DNA of 64,000 nucleotides from Parcubacteria group bacterium Greene0714_7 (GTDB taxonomy: Bacteria; Patescibacteria; Paceibacteria; UBA9973; UBA2103): contig VMHB01000001.1 in NCBI GenBank assembly GCA_007378985.1, positions 62,001-126,000 of the forward strand, read 5' to 3'. The position numbers and the translations under genes are program-made. This document shows, in pieces, positions 54,658 through 63,148 of the stretch. The first letter of the stretch is position 1; each line of letters opens with the position of its first letter. The notes under the pieces were generated by a model that saw nothing but the letters and a program-made list of their open reading frames with translations, searched no databases and had not been told where the DNA came from.

Positions 54658-56190
54658 CTATGATTTATTTTCTTTCTTCTTTAATGTTGCGCGGATGTAG
54701 CGACGAGCCGATGCAGTTTTTGTGTAATCCAGCCACTTTTTATTTGGCGTTCCTATTTTTTTTGTTTGTATTTCAACAATATCCCCTTTGTGCAGTTCTG
54801 TATCAAGACCAACCATTTTTCCGTTCACCTTAGCTCCAGACATAAGGTCAACAAGGTTCGTGTGTACTGCGTACGCAAAGTCTATTGGGGTTGCACCAAT
54901 AGGTAAGTCGATAACATCACCCTTTGGGGTGAATACAAACATTCTTCGTGCAAAAAAATCTTCACGGAGCGCATCTTTAAATGCTTCCTCTCCTTCAAAT
55001 TCCTCTGCTGCGGTATTTAAATCAGTAAGCCAGCGCGGTGTTGGTGCGCTTGTCTGCGTGAGGGATTTTTCTGCGCGCGTCATTTTCATGAGCGATGGAA
55101 CAAACCGTCCTACCCATCCTATTTTTGAGTCTTTTCCAGGCTCGCTACCCTGACTTTTATTCTTATATATGAAATGCGCCATTACACCGAATTTACTTTC
55201 TTGTTGCATCTCTTCAGATCGTATCTGGATTTCAATAATCAACTTATGGGGAGTGATGATTGTGGTGTGAAGTGTACGGTAGCCGTTTGGCTTTGGGCTT
55301 GCGATGTAATCTTTAATACGTCCAGGAATTGGTCTCCAAATATTATGAATAACCCCAAATGATCGATAACAATCCTCAAGCGTGGGTACAATAATACGAA
55401 TCGCAAATATGTCGTACACTTTATCAGGGTCATTTCCTTTACGAATGAGCTTCGTGGCAAAGCTATGAACATTTTTTACGCGTGATTCTGTTCTAAAGTT
55501 GCGTATACCTGCTTCAGCGAGTGCTTTGCGTAGGTCATTGAGAGCTCTGTCGAGGGCTTCTTTTTCTGTTTCCCCTCGCTCCTCCAAGAACTGGTGGATT
55601 TTTTTGTATCGTTCAGGTTCTAATGTTTTAAACGCTAAGTCTTCAAGCTGAGATTTTATTAAACCAATGCCGAGTCTTTCTGCAATAGGGACGTACACCT
55701 CCTTCGTTTCAAGTGCGATACGCATGCGTTTTTCAATAGGTTCAACGAAAGTGATCGTCTCCATGTTATGGAGCCTATCGGCAAGCTTGATGATGATGAC
55801 ACGAATGTCATTGGCGGTTGCAACGAGTAGACGCCGCAGGCTTTCCACGTGCCTCTCTACTCCACGATATTTTAATTTTGAAAGTTTAGTGACTCCTTCA
55901 ACTAAAAATCGCACAGTTGCACCAAATTTTTCTTCTATTTCTTCGATGGTAACGGGTGTGTCCTCAACTGTGTCATGAAGAATTCCTGCAATAATTGTTT
56001 CGCGATCCATGCCAAGCTTGGCGAGCGTTACTGCAATTGCAGTTGGGTGGATGATATATGGCTCACCTGATTTTCTTTTTTCTTCACCATGAGCTACCTT
56101 TGCAAATTCATAGGCTATCTGAATTGCTTTCTGATCTTCCGAGGAAGGGGACTGCATTGCACGGATGATGTCGTCAGTGGCATGAGGCAT
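54658..56190 (-). CDS. rsh: RelA/SpoT homologue ((p)ppGpp synthetase/hydrolase)
   Basis: Stringent-response enzyme. 510 residues: HD hydrolase (about 40-190, with HPTAIAVTLAKLG and ILHDTVEDT), synthetase domain (about 235-360, with RIIVPTLEDCYR, PKPNGYRTLHTTI and IEIQIRSEEM), then TGS (FVFTPKGDVIDLPIG). It ends after TGS, lacking the helical, Zn-finger and ACT parts that sense ribosomes, so regulation must differ. Both catalytic domains look intact. Confidence 0.93.
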   Translation of the reverse strand: MPHATDDIIRAMQSPSSEDQKAIQIAYEFAKVAHGEEKRKSGEPYIIHPTAIAVTLAKLGMDRETIIAGILHDTVEDTPVTIEEIEEKFGATVRFLVEGVTKLSKLKYRGVERHVESLRRLLVATANDIRVIIIKLADRLHNMETITFVEPIEKRMRIALETKEVYVPIAERLGIGLIKSQLEDLAFKTLEPERYKKIHQFLEERGETEKEALDRALNDLRKALAEAGIRNFRTESRVKNVHSFATKLIRKGNDPDKVYDIFAIRIIVPTLEDCYRSFGVIHNIWRPIPGRIKDYIASPKPNGYRTLHTTIITPHKLIIEIQIRSEEMQQESKFGVMAHFIYKNKSQGSEPGKDSKIGWVGRFVPSLMKMTRAEKSLTQTSAPTPRWLTDLNTAAEEFEGEEAFKDALREDFFARRMFVFTPKGDVIDLPIGATPIDFAYAVHTNLVDLMSGAKVNGKMVGLDTELHKGDIVEIQTKKIGTPNKKWLDYTKTASARRYIRATLKKKENKS

Positions 56191-56193
56191 TCA

Positions 56194-56232
56194 GATTAGT
56201 GTATAGGGTTTAGTGATTAGTGTATAGGGTTT
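56194..56232. repeat. two tandem GATTAGTGTATAGGGTTT units
   Basis: Exact 18-nt units at 56194-56211 and 56215-56232, upstream of rsh. Confidence 0.75.
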
Positions 56233-56304
56233 CAATACAAAACTCATGTGAGACATTTTCTATGTCGTTGACAGTAAGTATAAATTTTGATATAAATTTT
56301 TTAA

Positions 56305-56508
56305 ATGACTACACGTGAAGGTTTACCTTCGAGAAGAGTTCGTCGAATGAGCCCTGCGAGAAAGGAGCGCAGAATCGCTAATTTGGATTTGGGTGCTTGG
56401 GATATCGCGACTAAAATTTTGATTAATTATCCTTCACCACAAGCGCCTTTGCTTCGTGCTGTTGCACGCACTGGATATGCTGAAGCCGCTCGCTTAAGAC
56501 GCCTTTAA
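56305..56508 (+). CDS. hypothetical 67-residue basic protein
   Basis: Arg-rich (PSRRVRRMSPARKERR), then an amphipathic middle and TGYAEAARLRRL end. Its 3' end overlaps the 3' end of convergent topA by 15 bp. Not recognised. Confidence 0.45.
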   Translation: MTTREGLPSRRVRRMSPARKERRIANLDLGAWDIATKILINYPSPQAPLLRAVARTGYAEAARLRRL

Positions 56509-58884
56509 CAATTCAAGAGCTTCAGGAACAGTGAGTTTCTCGGGATCCATAGATTCGGGAATTCGTACATGCTTGAAACCTTTTTTCAAAAAGAATCCGC
56601 TCTTTGATTTGTAGAGATATATTTTTTTCTTAGTGCGTGGATGTGTTCCCACTTCGCGTGCGATGGCAATGCCAGGGCGTCCTTTCTTTGGTTCTTTGAG
56701 TATTTCGAGGGCTCGCTCGTAGGTAATTCCATACGGTTCGTCTGCTCCTTTGAGTGAACGAAAATCTCCATTGTGTACGATGAATGGGCCAAATTTTCCA
56801 ATAGCTGCTGTAATAGGCATGCTCGATTCAGGGTGAATGCCGAGTTCTCGTGGAAGTGAAAGAAGCTTAATGGCCTGCTCCATCGTAATTGATTCAGGAA
56901 TTATGTCAGGAGGAATACTGGCTTTTCTTGTGTCTGGTTTTTTTGCTTTCTTTTTCTTTTTTCCATCCACAGCCTCTGGTACGGGTTCCATTTTTGGACC
57001 CATTTCTAGATAGGGGCCAAAGCGCCCAACGCGTACATGAATTGGATGTCCGGTTTCTGGGTGATCGCCAATAGACTCACTTTCTTTAATAACTTCTCCT
57101 TTTTCAGTACGAGAACCTTTGCAATCAGGAAACCTGGCACAGCTCATGAAAACGCCAGTGCGCGACAATTTCATAACCATTGCATGTCCGCAGAGCGGGC
57201 AAGGGAATTCTTCGGGAACATCACCGAGAGTAGTGAGTTTTGGAATGTCTTCTTTTGATGCGACATCTTTTGAAAATGGTCCGTAAAAATCCTTCAAGGT
57301 TTTTGTGTACTCGCGCTCACCTGAAGCAATTTGGTCGAGCTCGTCTTCCATCTCTGCCGTAAATGAGTCGCTGATGTATTTTTCAAAGTTTTCTTCCAAG
57401 AATGTTGAGACTACTTCGCCAGTAGTTGTTGGATGGAGTGCCCGTCCAATTTTTTCAACGTATCCTCGATCAACAACGGTCTTTATGATTGAGGCGTATG
57501 TTGATGGTCGGCCGATACCTCGTTTTTCAAGTTCCTTAACAAGGCCAGCTTCTGTGTAGCGAGCAGGGGGTTGGGTATATTTTTCTTGCGATTCTATTTT
57601 CTCTAGTTTCAATTTTTCTCCTTTCTTTGCTTCAGGAAGAATTGTTTCTTCTCCTTTAGCGTCAGCATCAGCGGCAAGCCATCCATCAAATTGCACAGTG
57701 GAACCAGTAACACCAAATTCAGGTACGCCTTCTGTTATGGCGGTAATTTTTGCACGGGTCATTATTGCATCTGCCATTTGTGAAGCGACAGTCCGAGCGT
57801 ATATAAGTGCGTAGAGGCGCTCCTCTTCTTCAGTCGCACCTGCTTTTTTTACGGAAATATCTGTAGGGCGTACTGCTTCATGAGCCTCTTGAGCATTTTT
57901 GCTCCTGGTCTTGTAGCTACGAGTTTCAAGATAGTTTGCTCCGTATTCTTTTTTCACATGAGTGGCGATTGCGCTCACTGCAACTTCAGCAAGATTTGTG
58001 CTGTCGGTGCGCATGTAGGTTATATGGCCAGCTTCGTAAAGTCTTTGTGCGGTGCGCATGGTGCGTGAAGGGGAATAGCCAAGGCGCGAACTTGCTGACT
58101 GTTGGAGTGTTGATGTAGTAAATGGTGCCTTGGGAGAGCGCTTCACTGGAGAAGAAGTAACGTCGGCAACTACCCACGCACCTTTGTTGCCGTTCTTTAC
58201 TATTTCTTCAGCCTCCTCAACTGTTGCTGGTTCAGTTGAGCAAGTGGCAGTAAATGTGTCGCCTCGGGGAGTTTTCAAATCGGCAGTGATAACAAAATAC
58301 TGCACAGGGTTGAATGCACGAATTTCTCGTTCTTTTTCTACGAGAATGCGAAGTGCAGGTGATTGCACTCTTCCTGCCGAAAGACCATAGCGAACTTTTT
58401 TCCAAATCAGTCCTGAAAGATCGTATCCCACAAGTCGGTCAAGAACACGCCTGGCTTCTTGTGCTTTTCGGAGATCTTGGTCAATTTTTCGAGGATGCGC
58501 AATTGCCTCTGTTACTGCGTCTTTGGTAATTTCATGAAAGACCACACGCTTCGCGCCTTTGAGATGTGCTGCCTCATTTAAGTGCCAAGCAATGGCTTCT
58601 CCTTCGCGGTCGGGGTCGGTTGCAAGAAGCACTTCGTCAGCCTTTTCTGCAGCCTCTACAATCTTTTTAATGACATCTCCTTTCCCTGGGACTGTGACGT
58701 AGCGAGGTATAAATCCACCCTCAATATCGATAGCGTCTTTGCTAGATTTTGGTAAATCACGAACATGCCCAACGGAAGCAAGTACCTTATAACCTGCGCC
58801 GAGGTATTTTTCTATCGTCTTTGCCTTTGCGGGCGACTCAACGATAACGAGCGTGCTCTTTGCACTTGCACTTTTTGTTGCCAT
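56494..58884 (-). CDS. topA: DNA topoisomerase I
   Basis: Relaxes negative supercoils. 796 residues: Toprim domain with VIVESPAKAKTIEKYLG and DPDREGEAIAW (88-100), catalytic Tyr290 in GHITYMRTDS, one four-Cys zinc finger (CPLCGHAM..CARFPDCKG) and C-terminal GRFGPYLEMG and GKFGPFIVHNGDF repeats that bind DNA. Basic linkers around 650-660 are Lys-rich. Confidence 0.95.
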   Translation of the reverse strand: MATKSASAKSTLVIVESPAKAKTIEKYLGAGYKVLASVGHVRDLPKSSKDAIDIEGGFIPRYVTVPGKGDVIKKIVEAAEKADEVLLATDPDREGEAIAWHLNEAAHLKGAKRVVFHEITKDAVTEAIAHPRKIDQDLRKAQEARRVLDRLVGYDLSGLIWKKVRYGLSAGRVQSPALRILVEKEREIRAFNPVQYFVITADLKTPRGDTFTATCSTEPATVEEAEEIVKNGNKGAWVVADVTSSPVKRSPKAPFTTSTLQQSASSRLGYSPSRTMRTAQRLYEAGHITYMRTDSTNLAEVAVSAIATHVKKEYGANYLETRSYKTRSKNAQEAHEAVRPTDISVKKAGATEEEERLYALIYARTVASQMADAIMTRAKITAITEGVPEFGVTGSTVQFDGWLAADADAKGEETILPEAKKGEKLKLEKIESQEKYTQPPARYTEAGLVKELEKRGIGRPSTYASIIKTVVDRGYVEKIGRALHPTTTGEVVSTFLEENFEKYISDSFTAEMEDELDQIASGEREYTKTLKDFYGPFSKDVASKEDIPKLTTLGDVPEEFPCPLCGHAMVMKLSRTGVFMSCARFPDCKGSRTEKGEVIKESESIGDHPETGHPIHVRVGRFGPYLEMGPKMEPVPEAVDGKKKKKAKKPDTRKASIPPDIIPESITMEQAIKLLSLPRELGIHPESSMPITAAIGKFGPFIVHNGDFRSLKGADEPYGITYERALEILKEPKKGRPGIAIAREVGTHPRTKKKIYLYKSKSGFFLKKGFKHVRIPESMDPEKLTVPEALELLKAS

Positions 58885-58930
58885 TACGAGACACTAGTAC
58901 GGCATGAATTGAATCGTGTCAACTACACGC

Positions 58931-59782
58931 TCAAATATTTTTTCTAATTTCTCCCATGAATTCTATAATAATTCCACGAATTTCCATTTGTGTAAGAAGA
59001 ACATTTGCACTTCCTGTTGTTATTCCTAATGCACGAATTAATTCATCTCGAGGCATGGGAACAGAAAGAATTTCAATCACGGACTCTTCCTCGGGAGTGA
59101 GTTCACTATTCTTTTTAATCTCTTCTTTTTTCATATCAAAGACATCAAGAATGTCGTCTGCGTTTCGCACGGGTCTTGCCCCGAGTCCCATGAAGAGGTG
59201 CCCGCCTGCGCCTCCTTCGGAAAAAATAGAATGAGGAACGATGAGGAGTTCGCGGTTATATTCAGTAGCTAGCCTCGCGGTTATGAGCGTTCCTGATTTT
59301 AAGCCGGCTTCTATTATAAGAGTGGCATGGCTCATGCCTGCCATGATGCGATTGCGTTTAGGGAACGTGTAGGGTGTCGCCCTCTCTTCGGGCTCCATTT
59401 CAGAGAGAAGCGCTCCACCCGCATTGATGATATCTCTTGAAAGCGTAAGATGTGCTCGCGGATAGAGCGCCTCTTCAGAGAGTCCAGAACCAGGAACGGC
59501 AATAGTGTGTAGTCCTACGGTGAGTGCCGCTTTGTGGGCGACGCCATCAATGCCAAGGGCAAGTCCTGAAACTATAGAAATAGGGTATCCAGCAAGGCCT
59601 TGGATTAAATACTCACAAGCGTCTTGCCCATACCTACTCATACGCCTTGATCCTACAACTGCAAGAAGTTTTGTTTCGGGTGGTGGCAATACTCCTCGTA
59701 AATAGAGTGTTTCAGGCGGATCATTGATTTCAGAAAGAAGTGCTGGGAAGTTTTGTGGTTTGAGTTTTTTGATTTCAACCAT
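58931..59782 (-). CDS. dprA: DNA-processing protein A
   Basis: Loads RecA on incoming single-stranded DNA in natural transformation. 283 residues: Rossmann fold with VVGSRRMSRYG, SGLALGIDGVAHKAAL, PGSGLSEEALYP and FPKRNRIMAGMS, plus a C-terminal winged helix (220-283). The presence suggests DNA uptake. Confidence 0.93.
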   Translation of the reverse strand: MVEIKKLKPQNFPALLSEINDPPETLYLRGVLPPPETKLLAVVGSRRMSRYGQDACEYLIQGLAGYPISIVSGLALGIDGVAHKAALTVGLHTIAVPGSGLSEEALYPRAHLTLSRDIINAGGALLSEMEPEERATPYTFPKRNRIMAGMSHATLIIEAGLKSGTLITARLATEYNRELLIVPHSIFSEGGAGGHLFMGLGARPVRNADDILDVFDMKKEEIKKNSELTPEEESVIEILSVPMPRDELIRALGITTGSANVLLTQMEIRGIIIEFMGEIRKNI

Positions 59783-59831
59783 CGTGTTACTATTTTAACT
59801 CAGAGGTGTGTGTTTTGGATTTGTTCTCCTC

Positions 59832-59860
59832 TCTAAACGCTATCCCCTAAACCCTAACCC
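59832..59860. repeat. CCCTAAA low-complexity stretch
   Basis: TCTAAACGCTATCCCCTAAA and CCCTAACCC, 8 bp before serS. Confidence 0.6.
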
Positions 59861-59868
59861 TTATTCCC

Positions 59869-61152
59869 ATGTTGGACATCAAATTCATTCAAGATAATCC
59901 CGATATAGTTCGTTCAGCGATTGTGAATAAAAAAGGGAAGCCTGTTGATATTGACGAGGTGTTGAAGTTGCACGAAGAGCGTAAGAGCGTGAAGCAAAGA
60001 ATCGAAGAGGTGAATCGCAAAAGAAATGAAGCAGCTTCTACACGAGATATTGAGACAGGCAAACTCCTTAAAGAAGAGCTCCAAGCACTTGAAGCCCGCC
60101 ATGGAGCATTAGAGAAAGACTTGGTCGCACTTCTTTTGAAGATCCCCAACATTCCTTCACCCGATACACCTATTGGTGCAAGTGAGGATGAAAATGTGGT
60201 GCTCCGTGAAGTTGGTGAAAAGCGAAGCTTCGGTCCTTTTTCTCCACGACAACACTTTGAAATAGGGAGTGATTTAGGCATCATAAATTCTGAAAAGGCA
60301 GGGGTGGTTTCTGGTGCTCGTTTTGCTTACCTCATGGGGGATCTTGCGCTCATGCAATTCGGACTTCTTAATCTTGCAATGAAGGTTCTTACCGATGAAG
60401 ATATTTTGAAAGGGGTCATTGAGCGTGCTGGTTTAAAGGTCTCTTCAAAGCCTTTCATTCCTGTTATTCCTCCTTATATGGTGCGCTCAGCCGTGATGAA
60501 CAGAATGGCGCGCCTCGACCCTATAGATGAGCGGTACTACTTTGAGAAAGACGATGAGGTCTTGATTGGTAGCGCAGAGCATACTCTGGGGCCTATCCAT
60601 ATGGACGAGGTTATTCCTGAAGAAATGTTGCCTATTCGTTATGTGGGGTATTCGCCGTCATTCCGCAGAGAGGCCGGTTCTTATGGCAAAGATACTCGTG
60701 GGCTCATTCGCATGCATCACTTCGATAAAGTGGAAATGGAAACATTCACGAAGCCAGAAGAAGGGTACCAAGAGCAGGATTTTATGGTGGCACTTCAGGA
60801 ACATTTTTTACAACTTCTCGGTTTGCCATATCAGGTAATTTCAATTTGCACCGCAGATATGGGCTTTCCCGATCAAAGGCAGTTTGATATGAACACGTGG
60901 ATGCCAGGGCAGGGCGCATACCGCGAAACCCATACCTCAGACTACATGGGCGGTTTTCAAGCTCGTCGCTTAAATACTAGAACAAAGCGCGCTGACGGTG
61001 CTATGGAATTTGTACATATGAATGATGCAACACTCGTAGCAATGGGGCGCACTCTCGCCGCTATTCTTGAAAACTATCAGGAATCAAATGGCACAGTTCG
61101 TGTTCCAAAAGTTCTTCAGCAATACGTGGGGAAGGATATACTGAAGACTTAA
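59869..61152 (+). CDS. serS: seryl-tRNA synthetase
   Basis: Class II enzyme; 427 residues. N-terminal coiled-coil arm (about 30-100), motif 2 in GYSPSFRREAGSYGKDTRG, motif 3 NDATLVAMGRTLAAILENY (usual NGSGLAVGR has NDATLVAMGR). The Ser-binding TEHTL-like SAEHTLGPIH is kept. Confidence 0.95.
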   Translation: MLDIKFIQDNPDIVRSAIVNKKGKPVDIDEVLKLHEERKSVKQRIEEVNRKRNEAASTRDIETGKLLKEELQALEARHGALEKDLVALLLKIPNIPSPDTPIGASEDENVVLREVGEKRSFGPFSPRQHFEIGSDLGIINSEKAGVVSGARFAYLMGDLALMQFGLLNLAMKVLTDEDILKGVIERAGLKVSSKPFIPVIPPYMVRSAVMNRMARLDPIDERYYFEKDDEVLIGSAEHTLGPIHMDEVIPEEMLPIRYVGYSPSFRREAGSYGKDTRGLIRMHHFDKVEMETFTKPEEGYQEQDFMVALQEHFLQLLGLPYQVISICTADMGFPDQRQFDMNTWMPGQGAYRETHTSDYMGGFQARRLNTRTKRADGAMEFVHMNDATLVAMGRTLAAILENYQESNGTVRVPKVLQQYVGKDILKT

Positions 61153-61159
61153 GGTCTCT

Positions 61160-61966
61160 ATGTCAAACCCGCAACAGCCAAAACTGAGTCTTCGAGAGAG
61201 GCGTCGCCGATTAGTCTGGGTGAAGGTTGCTGCTGGCAGTGCGGTTGTGGCTCTGTCGTTTATTGCAGTATGGTTTCTTGCGCGTATTCCCACAACCACA
61301 ATCGCTTCAATTGAAGTGAAGGGAACCTCAATAGTTTCAGCTGATGAAGTCAAAAAACTTGTTGAAGAAAAATTGGATGGTTCATATGCCTATTGGATTC
61401 CACATAGAAACTCTTTGCTGTTTCCAAAAAGAAATATAGAGAATGCTCTAGCTCTTGCGTTCCCTCCACTTGCAAAAGTTTCCATTTCTCGAAATGGTTG
61501 GAGTGCGCTTACCGTCACTACAGAAGAGAGGGTAGCTACCGCCCTGTGGTGCGATGGCGTCACTGAATCTGAGACCTGTTACAGCATTGATAAGAATGGT
61601 TTTATTTTTGCCACCGCAACAGACGCCACACCTATGGTTCGTTTTTACGGCGCACTCTCGGGCGTGCCCATTGGTAGCACTTATTTGAATGGAGGATTTG
61701 CCTCTCTCAATACCTTAGTTGCTGGTATTGCTTCATCTATACATCGCACCCCGAAAACTGTTACTGTTGATGGTGCTTCGAATGATGTTGAGCTTGCGTT
61801 CCAAGACGGTGAGGTATTGAAGTTTGTTCGCACAGTAAACCAGCAAGCAACTCTTGAAAACATTGCCTCGGTTTTTGCATCTCAGAGTTTTAAAAAGAAC
61901 AAGGATTTTGAATATGCCGATTTCCGTTTCGGTGACAAGGTGTACATAAAGTTTAAAGGGGAATAG
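61160..61966 (+). CDS. ftsQ: FtsQ/DivIB-like POTRA protein
   Basis: 268 residues: cytoplasmic basic start, one helix (about 21-43), a POTRA domain (TIASIEVKGTSIVSADEVKK) and a beta domain. Cys pair in WCDGVTESETCYSI is unusual. Division role by family; 7 bp after serS. Confidence 0.8.
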   Translation: MSNPQQPKLSLRERRRRLVWVKVAAGSAVVALSFIAVWFLARIPTTTIASIEVKGTSIVSADEVKKLVEEKLDGSYAYWIPHRNSLLFPKRNIENALALAFPPLAKVSISRNGWSALTVTTEERVATALWCDGVTESETCYSIDKNGFIFATATDATPMVRFYGALSGVPIGSTYLNGGFASLNTLVAGIASSIHRTPKTVTVDGASNDVELAFQDGEVLKFVRTVNQQATLENIASVFASQSFKKNKDFEYADFRFGDKVYIKFKGE

Positions 61967-61978
61967 GGGTTAGGGTTT

Positions 61979-62010
61979 AGGCGATGCTTCATCGGATCCG
62001 AAGGGATCAT
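61979..62010. repeat. 32-bp GGATCC intergenic repeat, copy 4
   Basis: AGGCGATGCTTCATCGGATC + CGAAGGGATCAT; stem CGATG-ctt-CATCG differs from copy 1 by paired changes. Confidence 0.85.
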
Positions 62011-62055
62011 AGGAACAAGTCGCATGTAAGTTGAGTTTCGTGGTAGGCTCGCCCT

Positions 62056-63033
62056 ATGAATAGGGGATTTTGGGACAGATTATCGAAGCCGTTTTTAGTA
62101 CTTGCGCCAATGGCGGATGTTACTGATGGAGCATTCCGTCGAGTAATTGCAAAGTATGGCAAACCAGACGTGATGTGGACGGAATTCGTTTCGGCAGACG
62201 GCTTGGTGCGTGCGCCCGAAGAAGGAAAGAAAAAATTGCTTGCGGATTTAATGTATTCTGAAGAAGAGCGTCCAATAGTTGCACAGTTTTTTACAGGAAA
62301 TCCTGACCACATGGAAAAAACCGCAGAGCTTGCCAGAGAGCTTGGTTTTGATGGTATCGACATCAACATGGGGTGTCCTGACAAATCAATTGAAAAGCAA
62401 AAAGCGGGTGCCGCGATGATGAGAGATCCAATGCGCGCAAAGGCCGTTATCGAGGCAGCGATTAGAGGTGGTGGAGGACTGCCTGTTTCAGTAAAGACAA
62501 GAATCGGTTACAACAAAAACGAACTTGATGAGTGGTTGCCATACATACTTGAGACTGATGCTTCCGCAATTACTATTCATGCACGCACACGGAAAGAAAT
62601 GTCGAGTGTACCTGCCAGATGGGAAGAAGTTGCTCATGCGGTGAGTATTTGTAATCGGGAGAATCCTGACGCCCTTATCTTAGGTAATGGAGACATTATT
62701 GATGTCGAAGATGCTCGGAAAAAAATAGACGAATCTGGGGCTGACGGCGCTATGCTGGGCCGTGCCATTTTCGGCAACCCATGGCTCTTCGCCAATGTTG
62801 GGTTTACGAAACCCAACATTGGTGTTCAAGAGCAACTGAGGGTGATGGTGGAGCATACGAAACTCTATGAGGAGCTTTTGCCACACAAAAGTTTTGCGAT
62901 TATGAAGAAGCATTACAAAGCGTACGTGTCGGGTTTTGATGGTGCCGCAGAGCTTCGAGGGGAACTTATGAGGGCAGAAAATGCTACAGAAGTAGCGGAT
63001 GCTGTGGACAGGTTCTTTACTTCAGTCGGTTAG
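62056..63033 (+). CDS. dus: tRNA-dihydrouridine synthase
   Basis: FMN enzyme reducing uridines in tRNA D-loops. 325 residues: LAPMADVTDGAFR, catalytic Cys107 in INMGCPDKSI, KTRIGY, HARTRKEM and GNGDIIDVEDAR with the FMN-binding GAMLGRAIFGNPW. TAGGCT lies 6 nt before the ATG. Confidence 0.95.
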   Translation: MNRGFWDRLSKPFLVLAPMADVTDGAFRRVIAKYGKPDVMWTEFVSADGLVRAPEEGKKKLLADLMYSEEERPIVAQFFTGNPDHMEKTAELARELGFDGIDINMGCPDKSIEKQKAGAAMMRDPMRAKAVIEAAIRGGGGLPVSVKTRIGYNKNELDEWLPYILETDASAITIHARTRKEMSSVPARWEEVAHAVSICNRENPDALILGNGDIIDVEDARKKIDESGADGAMLGRAIFGNPWLFANVGFTKPNIGVQEQLRVMVEHTKLYEELLPHKSFAIMKKHYKAYVSGFDGAAELRGELMRAENATEVADAVDRFFTSVG

Positions 63034-63112
63034 CCATGTAGACTACTTTTAATTTGAGTATGCAGAACCGCTTCAAGCTTCATTCTCTCAAAAAAAGGGA
63101 AATAATTTCCTC

Positions 63113-63141
63113 AAAAATCCTCCATTCATTGGAGGATTTTT
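63113..63141 (+). terminator. dus terminator, overlapping the carA leader
   Basis: AAAAATCCTCCA-ttcat-TGGAGGATTTTT. Its right arm holds GGAGG (63131-63135), 13 nt before the carA ATG. Confidence 0.82.
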
Positions 63142-63148
63142 TCTATAT

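Noticed and set aside
56193..56233. Telomere-like repeat ends or contig edge
   Set aside because: TAGGGTTT words are short, internal and flanked by ordinary genes on both sides.
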